This document shows positions 35,830 through 48,109 of a DNA stretch of 64,000 nt, in pieces. Source of the DNA: Rapana venosa (Eukaryota; Mollusca; Gastropoda; Neogastropoda; Muricidae); NCBI GenBank assembly GCA_028751875.1, contig CM054143.1:69733475-69797474 (forward strand). The letters are read 5' to 3'. The notes beneath the pieces were generated by a model. It had not been told where the DNA came from. It saw only the letters and a list, made by a program, of their open reading frames with translations, and made no database searches. How positions within the stretch are numbered: position 1 is the first letter of the stretch; each line of letters starts with the position of its first letter. Made by a program: the position numbers and the translations under genes.

Positions 35830-38420
35830 TTTCTGATCATGGTTGACGGAAAATGACGAGGACCCCGACATTCCTGGTTTACCATCTTCCGAGGGGATCG
35901 TTTATATTGAAGAAACAGGAAAGACTAAGGTGGAGGGTGTGGTTTTTGTTAACAACAAGGGTGCTAAATACCCATTGTGAAGAAAAGACTTCTGTTTTGA
36001 GAATGTTGAACTGCCTTAGGGCCTTTCTGGTACGCCCATTTTACTTACCAAGAGACTAATCAGATTTTATCACAGTTGTGTACATACACCCTCGTGCAGA
36101 CACAAGAGGGTGAGCACCAACCACAATTAGCTGACATCATCATGGAACTCGCCTCCACATCTCCAGACTCATCCTTCTTTTATTCCTTGGGATTTTAAAA
36201 CGAATGCAGACTGGAGAAGTTCTGCCCCACTGCCATCAGTATGTAGCATGCCACTTGTGAGACAGAACTCTAGATCTCTGGTAGGCAACTTCAAGCAGCG
36301 TTCTCTCCCGCTCCCTGCCAAGTAAGGGAAAGTCCATTCACACCAAGTGCAGCTGACTCCTGTCTACAAACGAGCCGAGCAGGCAAAGCCGGTTGTCACA
36401 TGTGAAGACAGGTCCCAGCAATCAGTTAAAGCCCTCAATGGTGGCTTTTTATCCACGGATTGAATGTTTTCCCCTGGATTGACAACAGCCCTTGCAGATA
36501 TCCAGGCAGCTGCTGAGTGATCTCCTGCACATCAACTTTGTGTGGACATGGTCTTGGAGAGCATGGAGGTCAAGATATATCCCCAACCCAAGCCTGGATC
36601 TCCCAAGAACTCCGCACTCTTGATTAAAAGAAAGACAGCAGGCTTCAAACGACATGAAAAACACCAAAGAGATTCAGAAAGCAGTAATCCAGAGAATACA
36701 ACAGACAAGGAGAGTATTCCGCAAAGTATAGAAGGAACATTTTTCGTTCAAAACAAGGCCCCAACAGTTCTGGAAGGGACGTTCAAACTCTAACTGCTAT
36801 AAAGCGAAGAAAGGGAGATTGTGACAGAGGATGCCCTCAAGCTGGCAAACGAACTCAACATGTTTTACACCAGGTTTGACCAGAAGAACTTTCAAAAACA
36901 AACAAGCAGAAGCGATAAAGACAGTAAAACCAACAACAGCATCTCCAGGATCATTGAAGAGAATGAATGCAGATGAATTTCAGAAAGTCAACTGTAAGAG
37001 TGGCATGTGGCCCAGACTGCTAATCAGCGCTAAAACCATCAAGGGATGCATGACTCCTCTTCCTCCCAGGCTTCACTCGCCTGTTTCCAGCAATCCCTGA
37101 AGCACATGGTACAATCCCTCCAGCTCGAAAACCTCGACAATTATCCAGTCCCCAAAGAAAACAAACTCCAAGCCAATTGAATGACTACAAGGCCTGTAGC
37201 ATTAACATCAATACCATTCAAGTGTGCTGAAAAAGTCTTCTTCGTCAGCCTGAGGCTCCAGACTGAAGAGCAATCAAGATCCCCTCCAGTTTGCTATTCT
37301 AATGCAGGGTCCACAGAATGATGGCTCTACTGACTCTGCTGCCCAAGTTGTATCCACATTTAGACCTTCCAGAAACTTACGCCAGAATCTTTTTAATTGA
37401 TTTTTCACGTGCTTTTAATAACTATCAACCTCATCGTTTAATACAGAAAACTGCTGAGGCATGATGTGATCGGCAACGCAAAACATTGATAGCATGATTT
37501 TTTAAGCTTTTTAACAGAAAGACCACAAGAGTGAGGATTAGTTGCAAGCTGTGTCCGACTGCCTGTTGACTAATACAGGGGCCCCCCAAGGAATGTTTTC
37601 TATCACCTAGGCCTTTTTACCCTCTACACAGCTGACTGCCGTTTTAACCACTGACAACAATTAATTTATTCAAATCAAGTTTGGCTGATGATTCATCCAC
37701 TAACTGGGCTTCCTGAAGAGCAGTGAGACCTCATACAGATCCACAGTCAAAGCTTTATTAGACCTGGTGTGACAAGAACTATCTGAATGAATGTGTTCAA
37801 AAACAGAAGAAATGAAAAAATCATTGATTCCGACGGAAAAAATGACAATCCAACACCACTTAACCATCAAGAATAAAGAAGATGCGGATACCATGCATCA
37901 GATAGCTTGGCACGATCATTGACGACAGGCTGAGGTGGAACTGAAAGTACTGTTGATGCCTGTTATAAGAAAGCCAACCGCAAAGAATGTTGTTCTTTGA
38001 GAAAACTGCGAAGCTTTCAAATCAGCAACACATTTTACTGAGGTTTGTCAAGCTGCAGTGCAAAGCAGTAGCATTGCCACAATCCCCATCTGCCTATTTT
38101 AGCAACACCAGAAAATCTGACAGCAACAGCTAGAACTAATTCACAAGGGCTGGCAGCAAAGATCATCCAAAAGGACATCACTCCAGCCTCCCAGCCTCTA
38201 CGATAAGACTGCCATGAAAGAATATTGACCAGGATTAATGAAAGGACGACAACCCTTCCTCTCCACCCAGCACTGCCAGTGAGTGTCCAAGCGAGAGGTC
38301 AGCAGTCCGTCTTCTGTCCATAAGAAGCAGAACCAGCGATACAGAGACTCCTTCCTTCCTCCCACAGCTGTCAACCTTTAACAGTCAACGCCAGTGACAG
38401 CAACACCCGTGAACAACAGC
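35830..38420 (+). pseudogene. Rex1/CR1-like LINE, near full-length but decayed
   Basis: Endonuclease part: IMELASTSPDS with LGF in place of LGDFN (about 36140-36200), CETE, then the PLP-like box (about 36310). Connector: DMVLESMEVKIYPQPKPGSP (36545-36605). RT: ELNMFYTRFD (about 36850-36880), LFQQSLKHMVQSL (about 37082-37120), RPVALTSI-FKCAEKV (about 37190-37235), FIDFSRAFN (about 37393-37417, catalytic Asp), TGAPQG (37575-37592), LADDSS (about 37680-37697, catalytic pair), KMRIPC-R-LGTIIDDRLRWN (about 37870-37940). C-terminal part to about 38420. Stops and frameshifts throughout. Same family type as the minus-strand fragment at 11018-11870. A GA tract follows directly. Confidence 0.75.
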
Positions 38421-38437
38421 ATCCCTCCTTGCACTAA

Positions 38438-38449
38438 TAGAGAGAGAGA

Positions 38450-38481
<32 letters not shown>

Positions 38482-38596
38482 CAGAGAGATAGAGAGAGAT
38501 AGAGAGAGAGAGAGAGAGTGCGTGTGGTTTGTGTGTGCGTGTGGGTTTTGTGTTTTTGTCCCATTTAGGTGTGTTGTGGTTGTGTGTGTGTATGTG

Positions 38597-38629
<33 letters not shown>

Positions 38630-38633
38630 TGTG
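38438..38633. repeat. GA then GT microsatellites
   Basis: GA run (38438-38518) followed by GT runs (38520-38633) with unique bases between. Confidence 0.95.
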
Positions 38634-38639
38634 AAAGAT

Positions 38640-38962
38640 GTACAACGGCATAGAATAGGATTGGTGGTGGCGGATGCTGCATGCTAGATGGAGTGGTGGC
38701 TGTGTGGAGGGGGGGGGGGGAGGGTTAGGGGTCTGTGAATGGAACTCACCCTGCCCAATTGTGTGGCTGCTGTGTCATGGTCAAGCAGAGATGGGCCACT
38801 GAACAGTCTGAAGGTGTTTGGGAGTGGGTAGGGTGGCGGCGGGGTGGATGTATTGAGGTCAGGTGGGTTGTGAGATTCAGAAGTAGGGGTGGGAGGAAGG
38901 GGGCCATAAATGAGGAAAAATTGTGTATGTGCTTGGCGCGCTGCGTCCATGTGTTTGGTGTG

Positions 38963-38993
<31 letters not shown>

Positions 38994-41955
38994 TGTGTGT
39001 GTGATGTGTTGGTTTTGCATCTCCTGCGGAGTGGGAACAGAAGTGCACATGATCATGTTTGGTGTCCTGCACATGTACTTTAGTAGCTTTGCATGGTGGT
39101 GTCTGTGGTGGCGGGAAGGGGGGGGGGGGTGTTGCCAGAGGTTGAGGTGTGCTGACTGAGGGAAGGAAGGAGGCTGGGTGTGCACGTGGATGCCTGCTGG
39201 GACCTGTCAGCGACTTTCTGGCCCCCGAGTCCACTCTTACTGTGTGCTCTGGTGCTGTTGTAGCGCTTCGCTTTTTAATTTGTTAGGGAGTAATTGCGAG
39301 ATGGTGTGGGTGGAAGAGAGTTTTGGTCATCGGATGGACATGAGGGCTGAGAACGTGGAGTTGCGTTATGACTTCTTCGGACTCTCTAGATGATAACTAT
39401 ATAATATTACAGATAACAGATACCATGTTATTATTTATCTCTATAATTGTAGGTTTCTCTTCTTTATATGTCTAGTAACATTTCATCTTCTAAATGCTAG
39501 GAGGATTATGATGAGAGTTTGGGAATTATTATAAGATTGGTTTTGGTGTGTGTTTGGTGTGTCTGGTTGCGTGTAGTATGTTATAGTTGACTTGTATTTG
39601 TGTGGTGTATAGTTAGATTAGACGCGCAAGATATTTTGTTGCGGGTCGCAATCGGTTGTAGATTTGATGCTGGAAGACTAGTTACTGATATCTACTATGC
39701 AAAGGGATTATGAAGATAGTTAATTGTGTCGGCTAGCGAGAGCAGTCTACTTAATATACAGCTACATAGCTAAGACTCTTATTCTGAAAACAGTAATCAA
39801 CTTACATAGACAAACAATGCAACTAGCGCTACCCCTATGACTAACCAGCCTCTGTAACTAATGCTCACACTTACCACACACACATCACAAGCGGCGATGC
39901 GTCGACTATGTATTAGCCGTCTTGCTGTGTAGAACGGTCTCAGCCGCTGCCGCGAGCCGCGCGCACCTGACCAAACGCAAGCTTTGTGTGACGCACTGAC
40001 TATGATGTCGTCAGTAGTCAGCAGGCACGAGTAAGCGAGCACGTGACGCAGAGAAGATGTGTTATAAAAACACTCTGAGCTCACACTAAAATCACTAGCT
40101 TAACCACAATTTCTATCTCTCGTGTGTTTTGCAAATACTACACTATGTACTAGCTCCACTACAGCATCTTACCAATTCATATATAGAGGTAAGTCCATAC
40201 TTTTTAATTTATCACATTATGTCTAATATAAATAAGACAAATTATCAAAAACTTTCATTAGATTAAAGTTAAATTTGCGAAAATGGGCTGGCTCGATGAG
40301 GTTGGTGGTGTGGGGGGGGGCTAAGTTGATGATGTATTAAGATAAAACAAGATTCTGCAAATATCACACACTCAAGTCTTAAAAACGCACAAAGTGAAGC
40401 TAACTTACAGCTACTCGCAGCATATCACTCGAGAAGAGTGGGACAGCCATAAGTCCCTGACAGTACACTCCGTCATCACATCTCACTTAGACCAATGCTT
40501 TAATCAACTGACACACGCTAGCACGTTATATACCCACGCGCAACTTCAGCTGTTCCCTCAGTCAGCACATCCCAATCTCTCTGGAAACACCCCCCCCAAC
40601 ACTATAACCCTGCCACCCACAGCCACCACCATGTGCAACAAGCCTACTAAAGTTAATGCTTGCAGACACATTGTTTCATACTATGTTGCACATTTGTTCT
40701 CCTCAACTCTCTAAATAAGGCAGCACACGGACGACCAACACAACAGCACATTGACATTCACACACACGCGCACACATCTACACGTGTGATTGCACATCAC
40801 ACACGACGAGACAGCACATGAGACGCACTAGCGCAGCGAAGAGCAGAGGCAGATACACAGCAGATGGATGTTTGTGCACATAGAGCCATAAATACTCGAA
40901 TAGCCCCACTGTGCCAAGATACCCGACGGGACACAACGCAGCAGTAACACATCATGATACTATCAGACACGAACCAGCACATGATGAAAACACTTGGAAG
41001 ATATTATAAGACAGAGACAGAGAAAAGCACAGAAACAGACTGAGGAGAGCAGAAGAGAGACGGGACACTGACAGCAATTAGACATGCAGAACAAACAAGT
41101 ACATAGACCAGAGAGGACATGTAGGATAGCAAACGTAGAGTACATCACAAATGGAGTGAAATCTCACCAATATCAGCTACGCACTGCAGCAGGCCCATAG
41201 ACACTGACCTGACCATAGTGGCCACACGAGCAGCCGAGATCTAACACGATCCATGCGCCCTAGAATTAGTACATTCGAGCTAGCTATGTTTACGTTGGAT
41301 GCCCCCTAGCACCTTCGCGTCGAGCGCGCCTGCGTGCGTGCAATGAGCGCGCGCTACGAGTCGGCATCCTCTGCATCAATAGGCTGCTGCTGTGCCGTAC
41401 TCGACGATCATATTCGATGCATGCTACACCTCACTGAACATGCCGCCAACTACTATGCTCATGTTTCATGGGGGTGCGAGATCTGTTCTGTAAAACGTGT
41501 AGTCCTCTCTCTTACATATGGGAGCACTGTGAGGCACGACATACACGTGGGGTGCCTTTCCTAGCTATTGACAGAGGTTTATACCCTTAGATACATTCAG
41601 ACTAGAGAGTGAGACTATAGGCTGTACAGATCTGTGACCTGACAGTCGCACACACACATCGCACTGTAGTCAATGTTTTGTTTCGCAATTTGTTTGTTGC
41701 GTTAGTATCCTTCCATGCGACCGTAGCCAAACGTACACATTATCGTCTAGACACGTCAATGTCGTGCTCGTCTTTCGGTCATCTCAGATCCTTTCATCAG
41801 CGCGGTCAGTCAGATGCATCGTCGTCATTGATCCCATAGCTCGCACGCGTTCGACTGCGTTCGCGGGTACTGTCAAAGTTTGCACCACAACTCTGAGTCC
41901 CAAATCGGTATTACTCGCGCCAACATGTATGGTACTTACTGCTTGGGTTTGACTT
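38640..41955. other. Low-quality stretch with a fold-back (inverted repeat)
   Basis: 38945-39003 is a GT tract. The segment 39045-39245 and the reverse complement of about 40415-40690 share ordered blocks (for example CCCTCAGTCAGCACA, ACACCACCATG-like, CTACTAAAGT, CCTGACAG). The second arm is much more corrupted. 39380-41955 shows no gene, and its irregular composition suggests poor sequence. Confidence 0.5.
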
Positions 41956-42550
41956 CTTTCCAGACCCCCATCCCCCCCACCTCCCACCCCTACCCCACAA
42001 ATCCCCCTCCTACCCGTTCCCTCCTCCCGCCCTACACTACGTTGTGTTTTCCCTCCCCCCCCCCCCACCAACCCCTCCCCAAACAACTGACGTCCGAACA
42101 CCCAACCATACCCCCCGCCCCCCATACCCCCCCACACCTCCGTTCCCCCATCATACTTACGTCTAACCATTCCCTCCTCGCCCAGTCCCTCAACAATCAT
42201 CACAACCACCCCTCACCCCCCAACCGCCCCACCCTCCCCCCCACCCCCAACTCACCACCAAACCCCTCCCCCCCCCCCTATAACCCCATACACCCCCCCT
42301 CACTACCAAATCCACCTTTCCCCTACCCTTACCCCCTTCTAAATCCCCACCCACCCCCCGCCTCCCACCTCCCACAACACCCAACACCCCTACTAACCCC
42401 CCCCCCGCCCCCCCCCTGTCCGCGCCCCGCCCTCGACCCCCCGCTCCCCCCCCCCCATCGCCCCCCAACACCCCCAAAACCCCCCCCTTTCCCTCCCCCC
42501 CGAAGCCCCCCCCCCCTTTCCCCCCCCCGGCACCCCCCCGAGCCCCCCAT
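41956..42550. repeat. C-rich low-complexity tract
   Basis: About 600 bp with C far above the other bases, interrupted by A and T. Pro-rich and Gly-rich open frames over it (up to 224 codons) are compositional. No unit length is evident. Confidence 0.85.
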
Positions 42551-42850
42551 ATAGTTCAATTAATAAGCACCACCTCTACACCTCCCACACAACGCACACC
42601 ACCTCCAACTAGTCATCGTATATCTGTCTGACTTTCTGTCATGCCTCAACTGTCCGTCTAAGGTCTATATCTAGTCTGCTCTGCTAATGCACTTGTCTAA
42701 CTCTCAACTCACGTACCCGCTCCAACACATCATCATGTTTCTGTCCCACTCACCATTTCATCATGTCAAGTTCATCGGTACCCTACATACCGTACTCTGG
42801 CCATCTCATCTTCTCCCACGCAATTTATCTAGCCTAACACCCCCACGACC

Positions 42851-42932
42851 TCAGTGCACTATTGCTTTGCTTGTCTCTTATCTTTTGTCTCCGATCTTCT
42901 AATGAACAGTCTCCTTTGCCACCCACCCGGTT

Positions 42933-42986
<54 letters not shown>

Positions 42987-45172
42987 GGGAGAGAGAGAGA
43001 GACAGAGGACTGAGAGAAGAACAGAGAGAGACAGAGAGAGAGAGAGACTGAGAACAGGAGAGAAGAGACAGGAGACAGAGAGGACAGAGAGAGAGAGACA
43101 GGGAAGTAAATGATGAGAAAGAAACACCTGATACAGCAAACAGACGTACATGTATACCTCCGAAGTGAGTCAGTGGGAGCATGCGTGGTTGCGGTGTGTG
43201 CGTGCGTGCGTTTTGTGTGTTGTGTGTGTTGTGTGCGCGCGCGCGCGCAAGCGTGCGTGTGGTGCGTGCTTGCGTGTGTGTGTGTGTGCCTCTGAGGGGT
43301 GTGTGTGTTGGTGTTGTGGTGGGTCGGTGTGTGTGTGCCCCCCTCTGTGTGTGAGTGTGTGTTGGGGGGTGTTGGTGTGTGTGCATGTGTTTGAGCAACA
43401 TGCCCTCTGTCACGTAAGTATATGCAGAGCATTGTTTGTGTCCGTCGAAAGCCCAACCATTAATGGGCTCACACTCCCGCTAAAGCACCCTATATCCGCC
43501 CGCCAGTATCTAGGTAGAGTGGCCCTCAACGGCAGGCCCTTGTTAAAGCGGAGTGGTGCTTGTGTTGCGGTGCATGCATGCGCGCGCGTGTGCCATTTGT
43601 GGTGTGTTTTGAGTGTGTGCGTGCGTTCTTTCCTGTGTGTGAGTGAGCATGCCAGGTGTGTGGATGGTGTGTGTGTGTGTGTTTGGTGGTGTGAGTGTTG
43701 TGTGTGTGTGTGTTGTGTGGTGCGTGTGGGTGAGAGTTGCGCGCGCGCCCCCTGCAACGATCTATTAAATGCAAAGCATGGGTGCGGAGTTGCGCGTGCG
43801 TGCGTGTGGTGTGTGTGTGTGTGTGGGTGGTGTGGTGTGAGTGTGTTGTGTGTGCGTGCGTTCTTGGCGTGTGTTGTGTCTATTTATTGGCCTTTGTTTG
43901 CTTTTGCACACGAAAATTAGACAATAATTCCCGCACACAGCCGTCAAGTAATTTATGTACGTGCATGGTGTGCGTGTGAGGGGTGGTGTGTGTGAGTGTG
44001 AGGTTCTGTGTTGTGAACGATAGAGAGCGAAGTTACAGAGATGCCGAGTGGCGCATAGCCTAAGGGAAAAGCACAACCAATTAAAGGAAATTGCAGTAGA
44101 GTTTATTGAAATAAGTTTTAAATTATTTTAGTTTCAAATTCAAATATTTTAAATACTCAATATTCTAATTTAAATTACTTTTTATGTATAGGAATCAGTT
44201 ACCTTTTAATTTATATTTTAAAATACAGAAATTGTAGAAACAAATACATATATGGAAAAAACTAAACAAGATAATCACGAACAGTAAGGGTTAGACTTCC
44301 GGGGATTAGACGACAAATGCACAAAAATAAATACATAAAACAATGAAGATAGCAGTGCTGACTAAGGGGAAAGTCGTGGAACAATCAAATTTCAAAAAAA
44401 AAAAAAAAAAAAAAAAAAAGAAAAGAAAAAAAAAAAAAGAGTTTAGGTAGGTAGAAGGAGGTCGAGCAGGGCCCTCCTCGCAAAACTAATAAACCCAACT
44501 AACAATAAACCACCCTACCAACTCACCTCCCATAAGACATCCTACCGACCATAACACCCTCCCTATCAACAAACTCCTATCACTATTTCCCCATTCCCCA
44601 CAACCATTTCATATCTTCCTAATTCTATCTTATCTTCTATTCCCTTTTCTTCTCCTATCCCCTTATCTATTTTTTTCATTATTTCCTCTTCCCCCCTTAT
44701 ACTATTTTCTCCCCTCCTCCTTTTCAATTTTTCTCTTTCTTCTCTTCTGTTTTCTCCCTTCTCTTCCTTCCTTCCTTTTCTCCCAACAAAAAATTTTTTT
44801 TTTTTTTTATTGTGTCCTTTAATTCCTTTTATCATCATTGTTACTTATGAATGACCCATTATCTTTATTTATCTGCATAACAACAAGAAATGTGAAATGT
44901 ATATGTATATGATAAATTCGAAAAAGTATAGGCAAAGATATTGATAATTACATACATAAATATTAAAATAAATAATGTGGAATAAATAGCAAACTTTTTT
45001 ACTAAAACTTTTTTTGCATTAAATTAGCTTCAACTTGTCTGTTTTATAATGTCCACAAATACAAAGCGATCTCTGCAAGCGAAACTAAAAACCACAGAAC
45101 GCCGTAGAATCGCGTGTTTTTTTAGTTTTTTTTTTTTTATTTTTATTTTTTTTTTTTTTTTTTTTTTTTTTC
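42851..45172 (+). repeat. 2322-bp block, copy B (duplicate of 26472-28793)
   Basis: Apparently identical to copy A, same orientation. The left border adjoins unrelated sequence (copy A adjoins the GT tract); the right border falls inside the T run. No target-site duplication or terminal repeat is visible, so it is not a simple transposon insertion. Confidence 0.9.
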
Positions 45173-46340
45173 TTCCCCCCCCTTTTTTTTTTTTTTTATA
45201 AAAAATCCCCCCCAAAAAAAGGGGGGGGGTTTTAAAAAAATTATAAAATTTTTTTTTTTAAAAAAAAAAATTTTTTTTTTTTTTTCCAAAAAAAAACCCC
45301 GACAAAAAGAAAAATTTTCCCTTTTCCAATATAATTTTTTTTTTTTTTAAAGGGTAAAACCTCCCCCAAATAAAAAAATAAAACCACCAAAGGGGCCAAA
45401 AAATTTGAAAACAAAAAAAAAAAAAAAACCATGAACACAACTTAAAACCCCCCCCCAATTAACATATCCAATGCATCCCCCAACCCCAACAAAACCCCAA
45501 AAAAACAAGGGAAAAAAAAAGGGGGGAAAGGGGGGAAAAAATGGGAAAAGACAAAGCCCAAAAAACATCCACAAAAAATTTTTGGGGCCCCGACAATTAA
45601 ATTTTTTAAAAAAAAGGGGGGGGGGTGGTTTGTTTTTGGGGTTTTTTTTCCCCCCCCCCAAAAATAAGGGGGGGGGTTTTTTAAAAAAAACTATCCCCCC
45701 TTTTTCCTCAAAATTTTCCCTTTCCTTTTAAGGGGTTTTTTCCTTAAAGGGGTGCAGTAGGGACAAACCTTTTTTTCAGTTTTTTTTTTTTAAAAAAAAG
45801 GGTTTTTTTTAATTTGCCCCGGGGAGAGAAATTTTCGCTCCCCCACACAAGGTTCTCCCAAAAAAGGGGGGTTTTTTGTTTTCGCAAGAGCCCCCCCCCC
45901 CCCCGCCCCCCCGGGGTGGGGGGGCGGAAGGCGGGGATTGCCCCGATTCAAGACAGCAGCCTCATTTTTTTTGGGGGGTGTTGTGTGGGGGGGGGTTTAG
46001 TGGAAAATTATAAAAAGGGGTTTTTAAAAAAGCAGTTTTGTTTTTTTTATTTTTTTTCTTTTTCTTTTTTATTTTTTTTGGTGTTTATTTTTTTGTTATT
46101 AAAGGAAATTTATGGGGTTTTAGATAATATAAATAATAAAAATAAAAAAAAAGAAAAAAATAAAAATTATAAATAAAATATTTGGGGTTGTTTATAAGGG
46201 GAAAAAAATTTTATAAGAAATTGAGTTTTTTTAATTTTTTTTTTTATTTTTAATTTTTTTTAAAAAAGAAAAAGTTTTAAAAAAATAGTAAAATATGTTT
46301 TATAATAAAAATAGTTAAAAACAAGTCAATTAATAAATAT
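45173..46340. other. Homopolymer-dominated sequence
   Basis: Composed largely of runs of 4-20 identical bases (T, A, C, G). Natural sequence of this type over 1.1 kb is improbable; the likely cause is consensus failure. No gene seen. Confidence 0.8.
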
Positions 46341-46612
46341 ATAAATAAATACTATAAACAACATAACACCTTCTGTATAAATTTGGGGTTTTGTGTTGGC
46401 TTTATATATTTGTCCAGCTGAACAAGCATCTCCCCCCACCACCCCCATCTCCCACCCCTCATCATCTCTGCACTACAAAATGGCGTGTGTTCACAAGTCT
46501 ACAGGTAAAGTGTTCCATCTGTGTGGCTGTTCTGTCAAACACTTCCTCCCCCACTCCTTTTTCTCTAGTTAACCTTGTTATCTCAATCTAACTGCAACAA
46601 AGAGAGAAAAGG

Positions 46613-46648
<36 letters not shown>

Positions 46649-46782
46649 ACACACACACCAACAACCCCAAAACACACACACCCACACACACAGTCTCTCT
46701 CACAAACACACATGTATTCACACACAACACAACACACTCTCTCTCTCTCTCACACCACAAAACACACACACACATACACCAC
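46613..46782. repeat. CA microsatellite with CT interruptions
   Basis: CA tract with CTCTCT and CCAACAACC interruptions, abutting the SINE that follows, whose tRNA head it seems to have replaced. Confidence 0.95.
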
Positions 46783-46788
46783 CACAGT

Positions 46789-47075
46789 GTTTGCGCTCGT
46801 GATCTGCTGACCCGGGTTCGAATCTCGTTCAAGAGGATTTTTCCTCTGGAGTTAGCATCATTTGCCGACTCCACTCTCCCCAAAAGTCCCATTTGCGAAT
46901 GCTGGCAGAACGTTGCGCACACGTAAAAACCCGTTCCGCTTTTCGGAAGAGTGGGCCATGTGAACCGGTGGGAAGGATGACAAAATTTACAAAACTGCAT
47001 ACACACGGGGATTGAATTTTTAAAAAAAAAAGCAGCACACAGTGCTTATTTCATTATCCTCGAAATATTGAGAAA
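46789..47075 (+). mobile_element. tRNA-SINE family B with B box
   Basis: TTTGCGCTCGTGATCTGCTG, then a B box GGTTCGAATCTC (46815-46826), GAGGATTTTTCCTC, GGAGTTAGCATCA, GACTCCACTCTCC, AAAAGTCC, GCGCACACGTAAAAACCCG, TTCCGCTTTTCGGAAGAG, ACACACGGGGATTGAA, an A run, and the 3' end CAGTGCTTATTTCATTATCC. This is the best-preserved member of the family here. The A box is lost into the upstream CA tract. A C run follows (47079-47098). Confidence 0.7.
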
Positions 47076-47117
47076 AAATCCCCCCCCCCCCCCCCCCCAA
47101 AACAAACAGGAACAGAG

Positions 47118-47275
47118 AGACATTAAGCACTCATGTGCTTTTTAAATATTTTTTTTTACATCCAACCCCGTGTGTTTGTAGTTTTGTAAATGTTGTCATC
47201 CGTTCCCACCAGCACACATTGGCCTACTCTTCCGAAAAGCGGTACGGGTTTTAACGTGTGCACGCAAGATGTGTG
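47118..47275 (-). mobile_element. 3' half of SINE family B, minus strand
   Basis: The reverse complement repeats 46910-47075: GCACACGTTAAAACCCG, CCGCTTTTCGGAAGAGTAGG, AACATTTACAAAACT, ACACACGGGGTTGGATG and AAGCACATGAGTGCTTAA. With the plus copy it forms a hairpin around the C run at 47079-47098. Confidence 0.65.
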
Positions 47276-47469
47276 TGTATGTGTGTGTGTTTTGTGCGTT
47301 GTGTGTGTGTGTGTGTGTGTGTGTGTTCTTTGTTCTTTTAATGTTTGGTTGTTGTTGTTGTTGTTGTTGGCTGTTTTGCACATGTGTTTCTTTTCTATGA
47401 CTTTTCTTCTCTGGGTGACTGTGTGTGTTTGGAGGCTTGAGTTTTGTACCGTGGTGCTATTTCTGATGA

Positions 47470-47545
47470 GGGCGGTGACTGGGTGTAAAAAAACACATGA
47501 GTACTCATCCATGATCCTCAAAATTAAAGAATTTGAATCTCAATC
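47470..47545 (+). mobile_element. 3' tail of SINE family B
   Basis: ACACATGAGTACTCATCCAT, GATCCTCAAAATTAAAG and a TTGAATCTCAATC tail. Only the last 75 bp of the element are present. Confidence 0.45.
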
Positions 47546-48109
47546 TCTCTCTGTGTCTGTCTGTCTGTCTCTCTTATTGTAAACAAACACACTCCAAACA
47601 CACACACACACGCGCACGCACAAATGCACGCCCGCTTGCACATCACACAACACATCAACACACACTCACTCACGCACTAAACCACCCCCTACACACACAC
47701 TCCCTCCCCCCCCTCCTTCTCCCTCCAGACACACACATTGACCCAAAAGAAAAGCAGTATGGACGTCAACCTTGAATTACAGGAATACAAACAACACCCC
47801 CCCCCCCCCTTCCCCAGCAGTCCTCTGCCTTGACTTACCTCCTTGAGGAGCAGATGACAGCATTCACAGCTTTGCAGAATGGCGGACACTGACACACACA
47901 CACACACACACACACAGGCAGGACACAGGTATGACACATGTAGAGTCACTGCAGGCAGGCCACCAGTAAACCTGTTCCACTTCAGCAACACGCACTCACC
48001 ACGTGCATAATATGGGTCACAGTTCAATCACGAGGCCTAAGTAAGAAAAGACAACTCTTGTAAGTTCTCACTCCTCGCTCTTCCTTCCTCCCCTGTTGTG
48101 GCCAAACTT

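Noticed and set aside
41784..42559. Pro-rich and Gly-rich open frames on both strands
   Set aside because: C-rich low-complexity sequence gives open frames on both strands at once.
47836..47890. Possible 50-bp minus-strand exon with a consensus GTAAGT donor
   Set aside because: The acceptor is only a GT microsatellite ending in CAG and no neighbouring exon is seen.
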